Made by a program: the position numbers and the translations under genes
The notes under the pieces: generated by a model
What the model was told of the DNA's origin: nothing
What the model saw: the letters and a program-made list of their open reading frames with translations, nothing else
Database searches by the model: none
Assembly: GCF_000390185.1 (NCBI RefSeq)
Contig: NZ_AQHR01000020.1
Location: forward strand, 1-64,000
Reading direction: 5' to 3'
Source of the DNA: Lunatimonas lonarensis
Lineage (GTDB): Bacteria > Bacteroidota > Bacteroidia > Cytophagales > Cyclobacteriaceae
Length of the DNA stretch: 64,000 nucleotides
Part shown: positions 34,750 to 43,009 of the stretch, in pieces
Position numbering within the stretch: the stretch's first letter is position 1
How the letters are laid out: each line of letters starts with the position of its first letter

Positions 34750-37455
34750 CTATAACCGGTAGAAAATCTCAGCACCAAAAAACAAGCTGAGATTTCGCTG
34801 CACAAACGCATCGGTCCTCGGATCTTGAAACAATGGTCTATGATTAAAGAGGTTATTTACAAAAAATGCAAAGCCTCTTTGGGGTTGGAATTCTTTGTTC
34901 ATCCTTAAATTCACCAACAATAGAGGAGGTCTACTGATTGCTGCCAGTTGCTGCTCAGCAACCAAATTCCGAAACTCGGCAAGTGCCTGGTTTTGGCCCT
35001 CCTCCAACGTAAGTCTCAACAGTTCACCTCTCCTATTCAACAACGCTGTCGGAAATGGATCAAACCCCATCAATTTGTCTCTTTGATGCCATATCACCTG
35101 CGTAAGGGAGGAAAGGACAATGCCAGCGTTTGGAATATGGTGAATAAGCCTTATCGAAGTATTCAGTTGGGTTCCGAGATTTCCCTGACCTGCCTGAAAA
35201 AACGGGACAAAGGGCGCATTCACCTGACGAAAGATGAAATTTGGGTTCACTTCTTCCCCCTCTACAAAGCTCTTTGTCTGAATAAATGCGCCGTTCAGGG
35301 AAAGAGACGTCCGAAGAAATTGGATCTCGGGAAAATCAAGAACAAATTCAACGCCCCTGTTCTCTAACCTTCTATTGTTCACGGGAGCATCATAAGCCAA
35401 AAATAGGGTATCGAATCGGGTCGGCCCTTCGGTCAATAGGGGAGGCATTCCCGGTCTGGCCTCTAAAATGTCAAATAATCCACGATGGGCAATATAGGGC
35501 TGACGGACAAAACTTGGCCCTCCCTTCGTTTTTTCGATAAATCCATTGATCGAATAGCGAACCCTCCCTATTTCACCGTCCAAACCAATTTCTGCTTTAT
35601 TGGAGCTAAAACTTCTTAACCGTTCGGTTTCGGGAGTTATCCTTCTTGTAGTTACGACCAACAATCGCTCATCTGGATTTGGTGCGAAATAATTGAAGTT
35701 TATCAAATCGATAAATCTTGGGCCGGTAGACAGAAAATTCAATCCAGGCACTTTGGCATGGATACCATAGCCCAATCGTAGCCTATGTTGTGGCGTCAGG
35801 GAGATGGCAGTCTGAACCCTAGGCTGCAAATCAGTCCCGATGGTACGCTGTTCAGTACCAGATAGAGAATAGCTATCTGCCCGAAAGCCGATCTGCCAAG
35901 ACCATACCCTGACACCTCCCAATCGGAGAAAAAACCGATCCTCCATATAGGCTGAAAGTTGGTTCAAACCAGGTATATCATCAAAGGCTCTAGGTCGGTC
36001 TCCGGCACTGAAATTTTGTCTGGGAGGAGTTTCGAGATCAAATTGCCTCCCCTGTCCGGAGTTTACATCATAGCGATACTCCGTACCCATTACCAATCTG
36101 TGTGAAATAGTTCCAGATGCAATGGTTTTGGAAAGCTCAACCCGGTGATAGTAATTTAATGGATTGCCTTCCACGGTGGTTTTATTGAAGTAACGGGCAG
36201 GTCCAAATGGGACTACACCGGTAGAGTCTGTCAAAAAAGTAGGACGCGGCCCAACGTTTGTGGTTATAAACTCGGTAAAAAAAGATCTTTGCCGATTTTG
36301 GGAAAGTGAAAATGTCCCCTCTAACCGGTCAAACCAACCGGCATTGTTTTGTAAAACTAACTGGGTATTCCATCTAAACGATTCATCTGTGGATTCCCAA
36401 CTTCGTCGGGAAGGATCCCTGTCTGCCTGCATGGCTCGAGACGCAGTGTTTATTCCAACAGTAGCCCTATTTCGGACGATTAACCTGCCACTGAGACCAA
36501 TCCATTGATGACCAACCGTTACTTGTTGGCGCCTAAATTTGTTGAAAACATCCCTGGGATCCGGTCTTGAATCCATTGCATCCAAATCAACGCTTAATGC
36601 CTGCGATTTATTCCATTGAAATCCCGCACCGCCTGAAAACTGCAATGCATTTGGGTTGGCACGAAGGGTGAGATTGGGTCTGAATGGGCCGATCCGAGTC
36701 TGCACTATTACCGCACCGGCTGTAAAATTTCCATGCCTGGCAGAACCTACACCTCTGAGTACTTCCACTGACTCAATTTGATCAGCAGGGATCTGCCTTA
36801 GATCAAACCCTTGGTTGGCAACTGATTGGAATGGAGGCGGAGATCCTGGGCTGCTGTTGAGAATATTAACGTTGGACTGAAGGTTTGCATCGTTTGATAA
36901 AGGGCTTCCATCCATCACGATGGACGTGCCCATTTGGGCAACTGCATTTCCGGCCCCATTGGTTGAAACCTGCCTTATCAATATTTGCTGCGGAGTGTTT
37001 ACGCTTGGGTTTATCGCCAGCTGACCCGGAATAAGCTGTAATATATCCCTCAAACTATTTGGCTGAACATGGGCGATGGCATCCCGCTCAATCAGCGAAG
37101 AGGTGCTTAAGCCCTGCGTGTTTTCCTGGGCGGTTACCGTGACCTCATTCAGCTCTAGGCTCCTCTGCTTGAGCACAAGGTGAACCAGTATTGGCTCATC
37201 TTTTACCAGAACGATCGTGTCTACCCGCTCAAATCCCATCATGGATACACTAATGCGCTTTTGTCCAGTTGAAACCATATTAAAAATTACTGCACCAACC
37301 CCACTGCTTATTTGATACAAGCCATCAGGCTCAATCTGAACGATTGCTCCTATAATTGGCTGATTTACCTCATCCGCTAGAGACAATCTTAATTCAGAAG
37401 AACGCAACCCCGCCCAAGTAAGCGCGAGGAAAGTATGGACGATTGCTGCCACCAT
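34750..37455 (-). CDS. TonB-dependent receptor of the DUF4876/DUF6850 uptake locus
   Basis: A 901-residue outer-membrane receptor. It has an N-terminal carboxypeptidase-regulatory-like domain (SLADEVNQPIIGAIVQIEPDG), a plug with SLRDILQLIPGQL, SIVMDGSPLS and VEVLRGVGSARHGNFTAGAV, and a 22-strand-type barrel ending GAEIFYRL. It should import a metal or metallophore with TonB energy. The 15-bp palindrome at 37487-37501, 32 bp before the start codon, is shared with the COG0523 GTPase gene, which points to zinc. The signal peptide is short (MVAAIVHTFLALTWAG), and another start may be used. Confidence 0.85.
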   Translation of the reverse strand: MVAAIVHTFLALTWAGLRSSELRLSLADEVNQPIIGAIVQIEPDGLYQISSGVGAVIFNMVSTGQKRISVSMMGFERVDTIVLVKDEPILVHLVLKQRSLELNEVTVTAQENTQGLSTSSLIERDAIAHVQPNSLRDILQLIPGQLAINPSVNTPQQILIRQVSTNGAGNAVAQMGTSIVMDGSPLSNDANLQSNVNILNSSPGSPPPFQSVANQGFDLRQIPADQIESVEVLRGVGSARHGNFTAGAVIVQTRIGPFRPNLTLRANPNALQFSGGAGFQWNKSQALSVDLDAMDSRPDPRDVFNKFRRQQVTVGHQWIGLSGRLIVRNRATVGINTASRAMQADRDPSRRSWESTDESFRWNTQLVLQNNAGWFDRLEGTFSLSQNRQRSFFTEFITTNVGPRPTFLTDSTGVVPFGPARYFNKTTVEGNPLNYYHRVELSKTIASGTISHRLVMGTEYRYDVNSGQGRQFDLETPPRQNFSAGDRPRAFDDIPGLNQLSAYMEDRFFLRLGGVRVWSWQIGFRADSYSLSGTEQRTIGTDLQPRVQTAISLTPQHRLRLGYGIHAKVPGLNFLSTGPRFIDLINFNYFAPNPDERLLVVTTRRITPETERLRSFSSNKAEIGLDGEIGRVRYSINGFIEKTKGGPSFVRQPYIAHRGLFDILEARPGMPPLLTEGPTRFDTLFLAYDAPVNNRRLENRGVEFVLDFPEIQFLRTSLSLNGAFIQTKSFVEGEEVNPNFIFRQVNAPFVPFFQAGQGNLGTQLNTSIRLIHHIPNAGIVLSSLTQVIWHQRDKLMGFDPFPTALLNRRGELLRLTLEEGQNQALAEFRNLVAEQQLAAISRPPLLLVNLRMNKEFQPQRGFAFFVNNLFNHRPLFQDPRTDAFVQRNLSLFFGAEIFYRL

Positions 37456-37486
37456 TGGTTAAAGATTCATATCAACATTCAATAAA

Positions 37487-37501
37487 TGCAACAATATTGC
37501 A
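37487..37501. promoter_or_regulatory. Zur-like operator in front of the TonB receptor operon
   Basis: TGCAACAATATTGCA, a 15-bp near-perfect palindrome, extended to AAATGCAA/TTGCATTT arms at 37484-37504. It matches the site at 38911-38925 in 12 of 15 positions, including both TGCAA/TTGCA half-sites. Fur-family repressors such as Zur bind sites of this shape. The identity of the regulator is inferred from the genes. Confidence 0.6.
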
Positions 37502-37587
37502 TTTTTAAAACAGACATACCTCATCCGTCTTGGAATGTGTACCCCTAGAAAATCAAACATTACAAACCACCGAAAGGAATATTTAGG

Positions 37588-38784
37588 TTAAATGGGCCAT
37601 TTGTCCGAAAACTTCTTACCCTTTAGGTATTCGGCCAACTCGGCATTGGTCAGCAGACATGCTTCCAACTCCTCTATGATTTGGCCTTGGTGCAGGTCTT
37701 GGCCTATGATAACCAACTCATTCATTCTATCTCCAAAGACTTTATCCCATTTGGATTCGATATATTCTTGGTTTTCAATGTAGGAGCCATTCCGTATACG
37801 CTCTTTGAATGGCATACTTGCCCACCACACACCGACCGGCTCGGCCTTGAGAGAACCTCCCGCCTGAGACCAGGAAATGGCTTGGTCTTTTCTGGAGGCG
37901 ATGTAAAAAAGCCCTTTGCTACGGATAACCCCAGCTGGCCAGCTCTTTGTTATGTAGTTCCAAAAACGCAGGGGATGAAAGGGTCTCTTGTTCCGAAAGA
38001 CAAAGGAAGATATCCCATATTCCTCTGTTTCGGGGGTATGGTGATCCCTTTGCAGTTCTGCCTGCCACCCCGCCGAATTGGAAGCCGTATCAAAGTCAAA
38101 CAATCCGGTATTCAATATCTCCTTGGGATCTACCTGGCTGTTGGATGTGCTTAGAATCCTTGCAGAAGGGTTCAGTTTCCGGATAATGGCTTTCAATTCA
38201 TCGACGGTTTCCCTGGATACCAAATCCTCTTTGTTAATGATGATTACATTTGCAAATTCAATTTGGTCCGTCAATAAATTGACAATAGAACGTTGATCTT
38301 CCGGATCATCATTCAGCATTTTCGAAAAAACCGTTTCCGCTGACCCAAAGTCTTTGTAGAAGTTCAGTGCGTCTACCACAGTAACCAAGGTATCCAACCG
38401 GCTGAATTTAGATAGGTCAATTCCTTTTTCTTCATCCACAAAACTAAAGGTTTGTGCGACCGGCAGGGGCTCGGAAATTCCCGTGCTCTCGATCAACAAA
38501 TAATCGAAGCGGTTTTCCTTTGCCAAACGCTCGACTTCAAGCATCAAATCCTCCCGTAGGGTACAGCAAATACAGCCATTGCTCATCTCGACGAGCTTTT
38601 CCTCGGTACGGGAAAGCGTATTTTCATTCCGTACCAATTGCGCATCGACATTGACTTCGCTCATGTCGTTGACAATAACGGCCACTTTCAACCCCTGCTT
38701 ATTGTGAAGCACATGATTGAGCAAGGTTGTCTTTCCGGCACCTAGAAAGCCGCTTAAAACAGTAACAGGTAGTTTTTTTTCCAT
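37588..38784 (-). CDS. COG0523 G3E GTPase, CobW/YciC/ZNG-type zinc metallochaperone
   Basis: This 398-residue GTPase has Walker [14 protein letters not shown] at about 12-24, the metal-binding CxCC-type motif [10 protein letters not shown] at about 70-79, the family-typical ESTG ([11 protein letters not shown]), NKED as specificity motif, and a C-terminal CobW domain ([13 protein letters not shown]). Proteins of this group deliver zinc to client enzymes in zinc shortage and are usually repressed by Zur. A palindrome like that before the TonB receptor lies 127 bp upstream (38911-38925). It is downstream-oriented with its own promoter region, separate from the receptor operon by 132 bp. Confidence 0.9.
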   Translation of the reverse strand: MEKKLPVTVLSGFLGAGKTTLLNHVLHNKQGLKVAVIVNDMSEVNVDAQLVRNENTLSRTEEKLVEMSNGCICCTLREDLMLEVERLAKENRFDYLLIESTGISEPLPVAQTFSFVDEEKGIDLSKFSRLDTLVTVVDALNFYKDFGSAETVFSKMLNDDPEDQRSIVNLLTDQIEFANVIIINKEDLVSRETVDELKAIIRKLNPSARILSTSNSQVDPKEILNTGLFDFDTASNSAGWQAELQRDHHTPETEEYGISSFVFRNKRPFHPLRFWNYITKSWPAGVIRSKGLFYIASRKDQAISWSQAGGSLKAEPVGVWWASMPFKERIRNGSYIENQEYIESKWDKVFGDRMNELVIIGQDLHQGQIIEELEACLLTNAELAEYLKGKKFSDKWPI

Positions 38785-38910
38785 CAGTTTAGTAGAATAC
38801 TACAAATGTCAGATCCTGCCCTCTCCCCTCGGTCCATTACGTTCTCTAACCAACCAAAAGCCTACAGCGTACCGTAGGGGAACATTCACTTGTATTCTCG
38901 TGGTATTTTA

Positions 38911-38925
38911 TGCAACACTGTTGCA
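38911..38925. promoter_or_regulatory. Zur-like operator in front of the COG0523 GTPase gene
   Basis: TGCAACACTGTTGCA, a palindrome of 6+3+6. The same TGCAA...TTGCA half-sites at the same spacing occur before the TonB receptor gene. Confidence 0.6.
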
Positions 38926-39075
38926 AACAAAGGAAATTAAGTTTAAAAAGGAAAGAAAATCCGGAAAATGTTTTTTCCGGATTCAACAATTCTACAAAAA
39001 CATTCTGATAATCAGTTATTTAAAACAGCCTACATGCATATTGGCAGCAAACTGCCTGCATTGCGATACCTCCTG

Positions 39076-40248
39076 TCACCCCTCACCGGATTTTTCCAAC
39101 GTTTTCCACACTTGGTACATTGCCCTAGGAACATGAAAGCATCCTTTCCATTTTCCTCCCTTTAGCATCAACAGCGGGTTTCCTCGCCGATCCAGGTAAC
39201 CGAACCACTCGCCGTGGGACGGATCGGCGAAATGTTCCCAGCTGTAATTATGGACACGCAAAAACCACTCGGCGCATCGATGGTCCCCGGTTAGCTGATA
39301 CCCTTTTGCCAAGGCTACCAAGGTCTCCAGGTGAACCCACCATAGCTTCTGGTCCCATTCCAACTGTTGGGGGGGATATCCTTTGACATCCTTAAAATAA
39401 AAAATCCCTTCAAACTCGTCGTCCCATCCGTACTCAATTAGCCGAATGGTCACATCAACTGCCCTTTTTATGAGTGTCCTATCTCCCCTACGAGCGGCTA
39501 GATCCATCATAAACCACATGGCTTCTATGCCATGTCCCGGATTGATCAGCCTGCCCTCGAAGCTGTCACTTTTACTTCCGTCTGTATGCAGGTTTTCGTA
39601 GACCAAAAGCTCTTTTTTATCCAAAAACACTTCCATGACCTCGTGTTCGCAATGCGCCAAGGTCTCCGCCACCAAATCCGGTGACAGCAGCGGCTCCAAC
39701 TCCAGGCACAAATTGCTCAAAATCATCGGAAGGGAAAAGCCCTTCAAGGGTCGGGTACCGGGAAAGGCTTTGTTATAGACTCCTTTTGGGTTTTTCTGAC
39801 GGATAAGGATGTTGGAAAAGGTGCGTTTGGCCAAATCCAGACTCTCTTCGTCGCCCGCCGCCAGTCCGTATTGGCTGAAAGCCATCGCCGCAAAGCAATC
39901 TGAGAAAACATTGTAGGCCTGCACTAGGGGGGCACCTTCCCTGGTAAGCGAAAAGTAAAAATTCCCGTCTCGGTCCCTGCCATATTTTTTTAGGAAATCC
40001 ACCCCTAACTTAGCTCCCTCAAGCCATTCTTCTCTTGGTGCTACCCGCTGATAGAGCATCGCATAGGTCCACGCCTGCCGCCCCTGGAGCCACACAAACT
40101 TATCCGTATCAAACACCTGTCCATCCCGCAAGAGGCAGGTAAAATACCCTCCGTGTACCCGGTCATGAGAATGTCGCCCCCAGAACGGCATTACATCATC
40201 CAGAAGCGTGTCCCGGTAAACGGCCTGCAACTCTTTGATCCTATCCAT
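39076..40248 (-). CDS. AGE-family epimerase (N-acylglucosamine 2-epimerase type)
   Basis: A 390-residue (alpha/alpha)6-barrel enzyme that interconverts N-acetylmannosamine and N-acetylglucosamine, the step after sialic acid lyase. The two catalytic His are in NPGHGIEAMWF and GCFHVPRAMYQ; QGRQAWTYAM and SDCFAAMAF are further signatures. I prefer ATG at 40248, which overlaps the sialidase stop as TGATG; a GTG one codon earlier is possible. It is the last gene of nanA-sialidase-AGE, so translation is coupled with the sialidase. Together these free sialic acid, split it to ManNAc and pyruvate, and convert ManNAc to GlcNAc. Confidence 0.9.
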   Translation of the reverse strand: MDRIKELQAVYRDTLLDDVMPFWGRHSHDRVHGGYFTCLLRDGQVFDTDKFVWLQGRQAWTYAMLYQRVAPREEWLEGAKLGVDFLKKYGRDRDGNFYFSLTREGAPLVQAYNVFSDCFAAMAFSQYGLAAGDEESLDLAKRTFSNILIRQKNPKGVYNKAFPGTRPLKGFSLPMILSNLCLELEPLLSPDLVAETLAHCEHEVMEVFLDKKELLVYENLHTDGSKSDSFEGRLINPGHGIEAMWFMMDLAARRGDRTLIKRAVDVTIRLIEYGWDDEFEGIFYFKDVKGYPPQQLEWDQKLWWVHLETLVALAKGYQLTGDHRCAEWFLRVHNYSWEHFADPSHGEWFGYLDRRGNPLLMLKGGKWKGCFHVPRAMYQVWKTLEKSGEG

Positions 40249-41786
40249 CACGGTATGAGCTCTTCTATCGGTATAATCTGAAATGTCATGTGGGCCTGAC
40301 TGCTTTCGTACAGAATCCCTACGTGGCGTTCATCGACCATCGTAAGGCAGGTGTAACCCCATCCAACTCCCTCATCAAGTAGTACCTGATTGGTCTCCGG
40401 CCACGAGTTACCTTCGTCAAAACTGGTTTTGATGGTAATGTTGTACCTACCATCGGTGGTGTTGGGGTTGGAGAACAAGAAAACCGGAGCATCGTCGGTA
40501 TAGGGATTGGCGATGATGCTTGCCATACAAATCGGTTCGACCAGTGCTGTTCGGTGTGAAGCATGTTCTTCCCAAGTCTCTCCGAGGTCCCTGGTCACCA
40601 TAATGGCCCTTGCTCCGCCCCGGTCGTCGCGCATATTGAGCATAAGTGATCCGTCAGAGAGTTCGACCACCTGTGCTTCGGTGGTATGGGTACGGGCGCC
40701 TTTCCCCATACGCCAGGTTGCGCCACGATCTATGCTGTAGATAATTGTGCTGTGTGGAACCTGATCGGCATCTTTATATTGGCCGGCAAAAACCAAGGTT
40801 CCATCCCGTGTGGTAATTCCCCTGCCCGGTCCGGCCAAAAACAAGTACCAGGAAGGGTCTTTTAGCGATTCGGTTACATTGATGGGATCCGACCAGGTGA
40901 TCCCGTCATCCTCTGATTTCACCAGTACCAACTGACCGGTCTGGTCGGGACGCATACCCGGCTGGGAGCTGTTCCATGCAGCTTCCGCGGGCTTGCCATG
41001 CATCCAAAGCGCGGCCACCCAAATCGTTCCTGTTTGGTCATCAACCAAAATTGCGGGATCGCCCACCCCGTTTTGATCTTGGGGAAGTCCGCCCCATTCT
41101 CCCATGTCGATGATGGTCCTCATGGGTTCCCAAGTAGATCCACCATCGGTACTGCGACTCAGGCCTACGTCCACATGTCCTTGTAGATCGTTGGACCGCT
41201 CCCACCGCATATCGTATACGGCCAATAAGGTGCCATTCTTTGAGGTAGCCAAGCCCGGGATTCGGAAGGAGTGGACACCATCATCGCCCCTGTTCCGCAG
41301 CCCCCTAGCCAACCGCAACTTAAACACGTCTCCGACACCACTTGGCAATCCCCTCTCTCTCCCCCATTGCAGGTAATCGATCGTTAAGCGCACCTTTTCG
41401 AGTAGAGAGGCCTGCTGCGAAGGTATAATATGAAATATAAAAACCCTGTCTTTCGATGTATCCGATGCCGGAATCGGAAAAACGACGGGTCCTTGCACAT
41501 GGTTGGCGGCATGTACGATCGTGAACTCACTGCCATCTTGCTCCACGAGCACAACCTGATCCAAAGGTGTGTCAGATACAAAAGACGCCTGCATCTGATT
41601 GAATTCTCCGGCGATCTCTCCATCGATCCGCAACTCACCGACCAGATTAACCGCGCCCTGTATGATCGGTACTTGCTTAACTTCAAATACTGCTTTTTCG
41701 GTAACGGCATACCGTTCCTCCTTGGCACAGGAAAAAAGAAAAAAGACGGCCACAAGCCGTATAAGAGAGTAGATTGATTTGTTCAT
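40248..41786 (-). CDS. Exo-alpha-sialidase (GH33), lipoprotein
   Basis: This 512-residue protein releases terminal sialic acids at the cell surface or periplasm. It starts with a lipoprotein signal (MNKSIYSLIRLVAVFFLFSC). After an N-terminal beta domain (to about 155) the six-bladed sialidase propeller begins with the Arg motif FRIPGLA. Five Asp-boxes are readable: STDGGSTW, SEDDGITW, SIDRGATW, TRDLGETW, SFDEGNSW. The catalytic Arg triad candidates are in FRIPGL, NMRDDRGG and later, and the Tyr/Glu pair probably in VEPICMASI and GYTCL. It is 78 bp downstream of nanA and overlaps the AGE gene. Confidence 0.92.
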   Translation of the reverse strand: MNKSIYSLIRLVAVFFLFSCAKEERYAVTEKAVFEVKQVPIIQGAVNLVGELRIDGEIAGEFNQMQASFVSDTPLDQVVLVEQDGSEFTIVHAANHVQGPVVFPIPASDTSKDRVFIFHIIPSQQASLLEKVRLTIDYLQWGRERGLPSGVGDVFKLRLARGLRNRGDDGVHSFRIPGLATSKNGTLLAVYDMRWERSNDLQGHVDVGLSRSTDGGSTWEPMRTIIDMGEWGGLPQDQNGVGDPAILVDDQTGTIWVAALWMHGKPAEAAWNSSQPGMRPDQTGQLVLVKSEDDGITWSDPINVTESLKDPSWYLFLAGPGRGITTRDGTLVFAGQYKDADQVPHSTIIYSIDRGATWRMGKGARTHTTEAQVVELSDGSLMLNMRDDRGGARAIMVTRDLGETWEEHASHRTALVEPICMASIIANPYTDDAPVFLFSNPNTTDGRYNITIKTSFDEGNSWPETNQVLLDEGVGWGYTCLTMVDERHVGILYESSQAHMTFQIIPIEELIP

Positions 41787-41864
41787 CAGCTTTAATTGTT
41801 TTTACGCATTCACCCAGTTGCAGCATTGCGGGCCTGTCGACTTTCATCTCCCGTCCCAAACCAG

Positions 41865-42779
41865 CTAGTATCCGATATCAGAAAAGAACCCGAGGTTTTC
41901 CAAATCCCTACGAAGCGCTTGCTTCCTTTCAGGGCTCAACGATACCACCGGCGGTCTAAACTGCCCAAAATCATAACCACAGAGGGAAAGAATGGCCTTG
42001 CCCGCTGCCGGCCCGCCGTAGGTAGCATAGAGGGATATAAAGTCGATGGACTTTTGCTGCAGTAGTAATGCAGTATCCATGTCTCCTTTGCGATAGGCCT
42101 CTAAGATCCGAAGATAAAGTGGCGCCGCAAAATTATAGGTACTGCCTACCGCTCCACGCGCACCCATGGCCAAACCTGCAAGAAACAACTCATCCCAACC
42201 CCAAAGCACATCGTACCTGCCTCCATCAAAACGAAGGCAGCGGTTAAACTCCATCAGATCATGGTGTGTGTATTTGATTCCTGCAAAATTGGGAATACGA
42301 TCCCTAACTTGATCCAACAGATCCAACATGGACAAATCTACCCGGGTGAGAAGTGGGATATGGTAAAAATATAACGGCAGATCTCCCGCCGCATCGGCAA
42401 TGGGCACAAGGTACTCCACCAACTGGGAAACAGATGAGGGACGGAAATAATAAGGCGCCGTAACCGCAGTACCATAAATGCCCTGTTCCCGGGCCGCTTT
42501 AGCCAGTAATATTGCCTCCTGTTGGCTTGTACCGGAGAGCATTACGATCACGTTGAACTCTTCGTCATTGAACGGGGCGTAGGCGGCTATCAATTGCTGC
42601 TTTTCAGAAAGCAGCAAGGAAGCACTCTCTCCGGTAGTCCCAGCTATGAACACGCCCTTGACGCCCTGTTCGCGAAGGCGGGTTACCAACTTCGGAATGA
42701 GAGAAACATCCAGTGCGCCTGATGCATCATAGGGTGTAAAGGTCGCGGCAATAAGACCGGAAATACGAGGATAAACCAT
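41865..42779 (-). CDS. nanA: N-acetylneuraminate lyase
   Basis: A 304-residue TIM-barrel enzyme of the DHDPS/NAL family that cleaves N-acetylneuraminate to ManNAc and pyruvate. The Schiff-base Lys is in FAGIKYTHHDL (about residue 165), the Tyr in LYFYHIP, and the carboxylate-binding segment is GTTGES at about 48-53. WGWDELFLAG and GSTYN further along favour the lyase over DHDPS. It is the first gene of the sialic acid operon, divergent from susC, and the 230-bp intergenic region holds three direct repeats likely to control both directions. Confidence 0.88.
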   Translation of the reverse strand: MVYPRISGLIAATFTPYDASGALDVSLIPKLVTRLREQGVKGVFIAGTTGESASLLLSEKQQLIAAYAPFNDEEFNVIVMLSGTSQQEAILLAKAAREQGIYGTAVTAPYYFRPSSVSQLVEYLVPIADAAGDLPLYFYHIPLLTRVDLSMLDLLDQVRDRIPNFAGIKYTHHDLMEFNRCLRFDGGRYDVLWGWDELFLAGLAMGARGAVGSTYNFAAPLYLRILEAYRKGDMDTALLLQQKSIDFISLYATYGGPAAGKAILSLCGYDFGQFRPPVVSLSPERKQALRRDLENLGFFSDIGY

Positions 42780-42871
42780 GCTTTTTTTGGTAAAAATAGA
42801 TCAAAATCCCTGCATCTACCAGCGACGATTTCATTTACCTCTGTTTTATTACAGTGTTACCTCTATGTTAC

Positions 42872-42949
42872 TGAAAGATTTGTCTCCCTTTTTGGTCATT
42901 TAGGGAGGAGTTTTTGAAAGATTTCTCCAACTACATGAAAGATTTCTCC
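42872..42949. promoter_or_regulatory. Three direct repeats between nanA and susC
   Basis: TGAAAGATTT(G)TCTCC-type units start at 42872, 42915 and 42936. The last two are identical over 14 bp (TGAAAGATTTCTCC). Spacings are 43 and 21 bp, close to four and two helical turns, so a dimeric regulator could bind them on one face of the DNA. A TAATTTTA box (42973-42980), one base off the TAnnTTTG consensus, follows at promoter distance from susC. The regulator gene is not in the window. Confidence 0.55.
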
Positions 42950-43009
42950 ACCTTTTCGACTATTCCTTTCCCTAATTTTAGGGTAGAAAACATCAAACAA
43001 AATGTTCTT

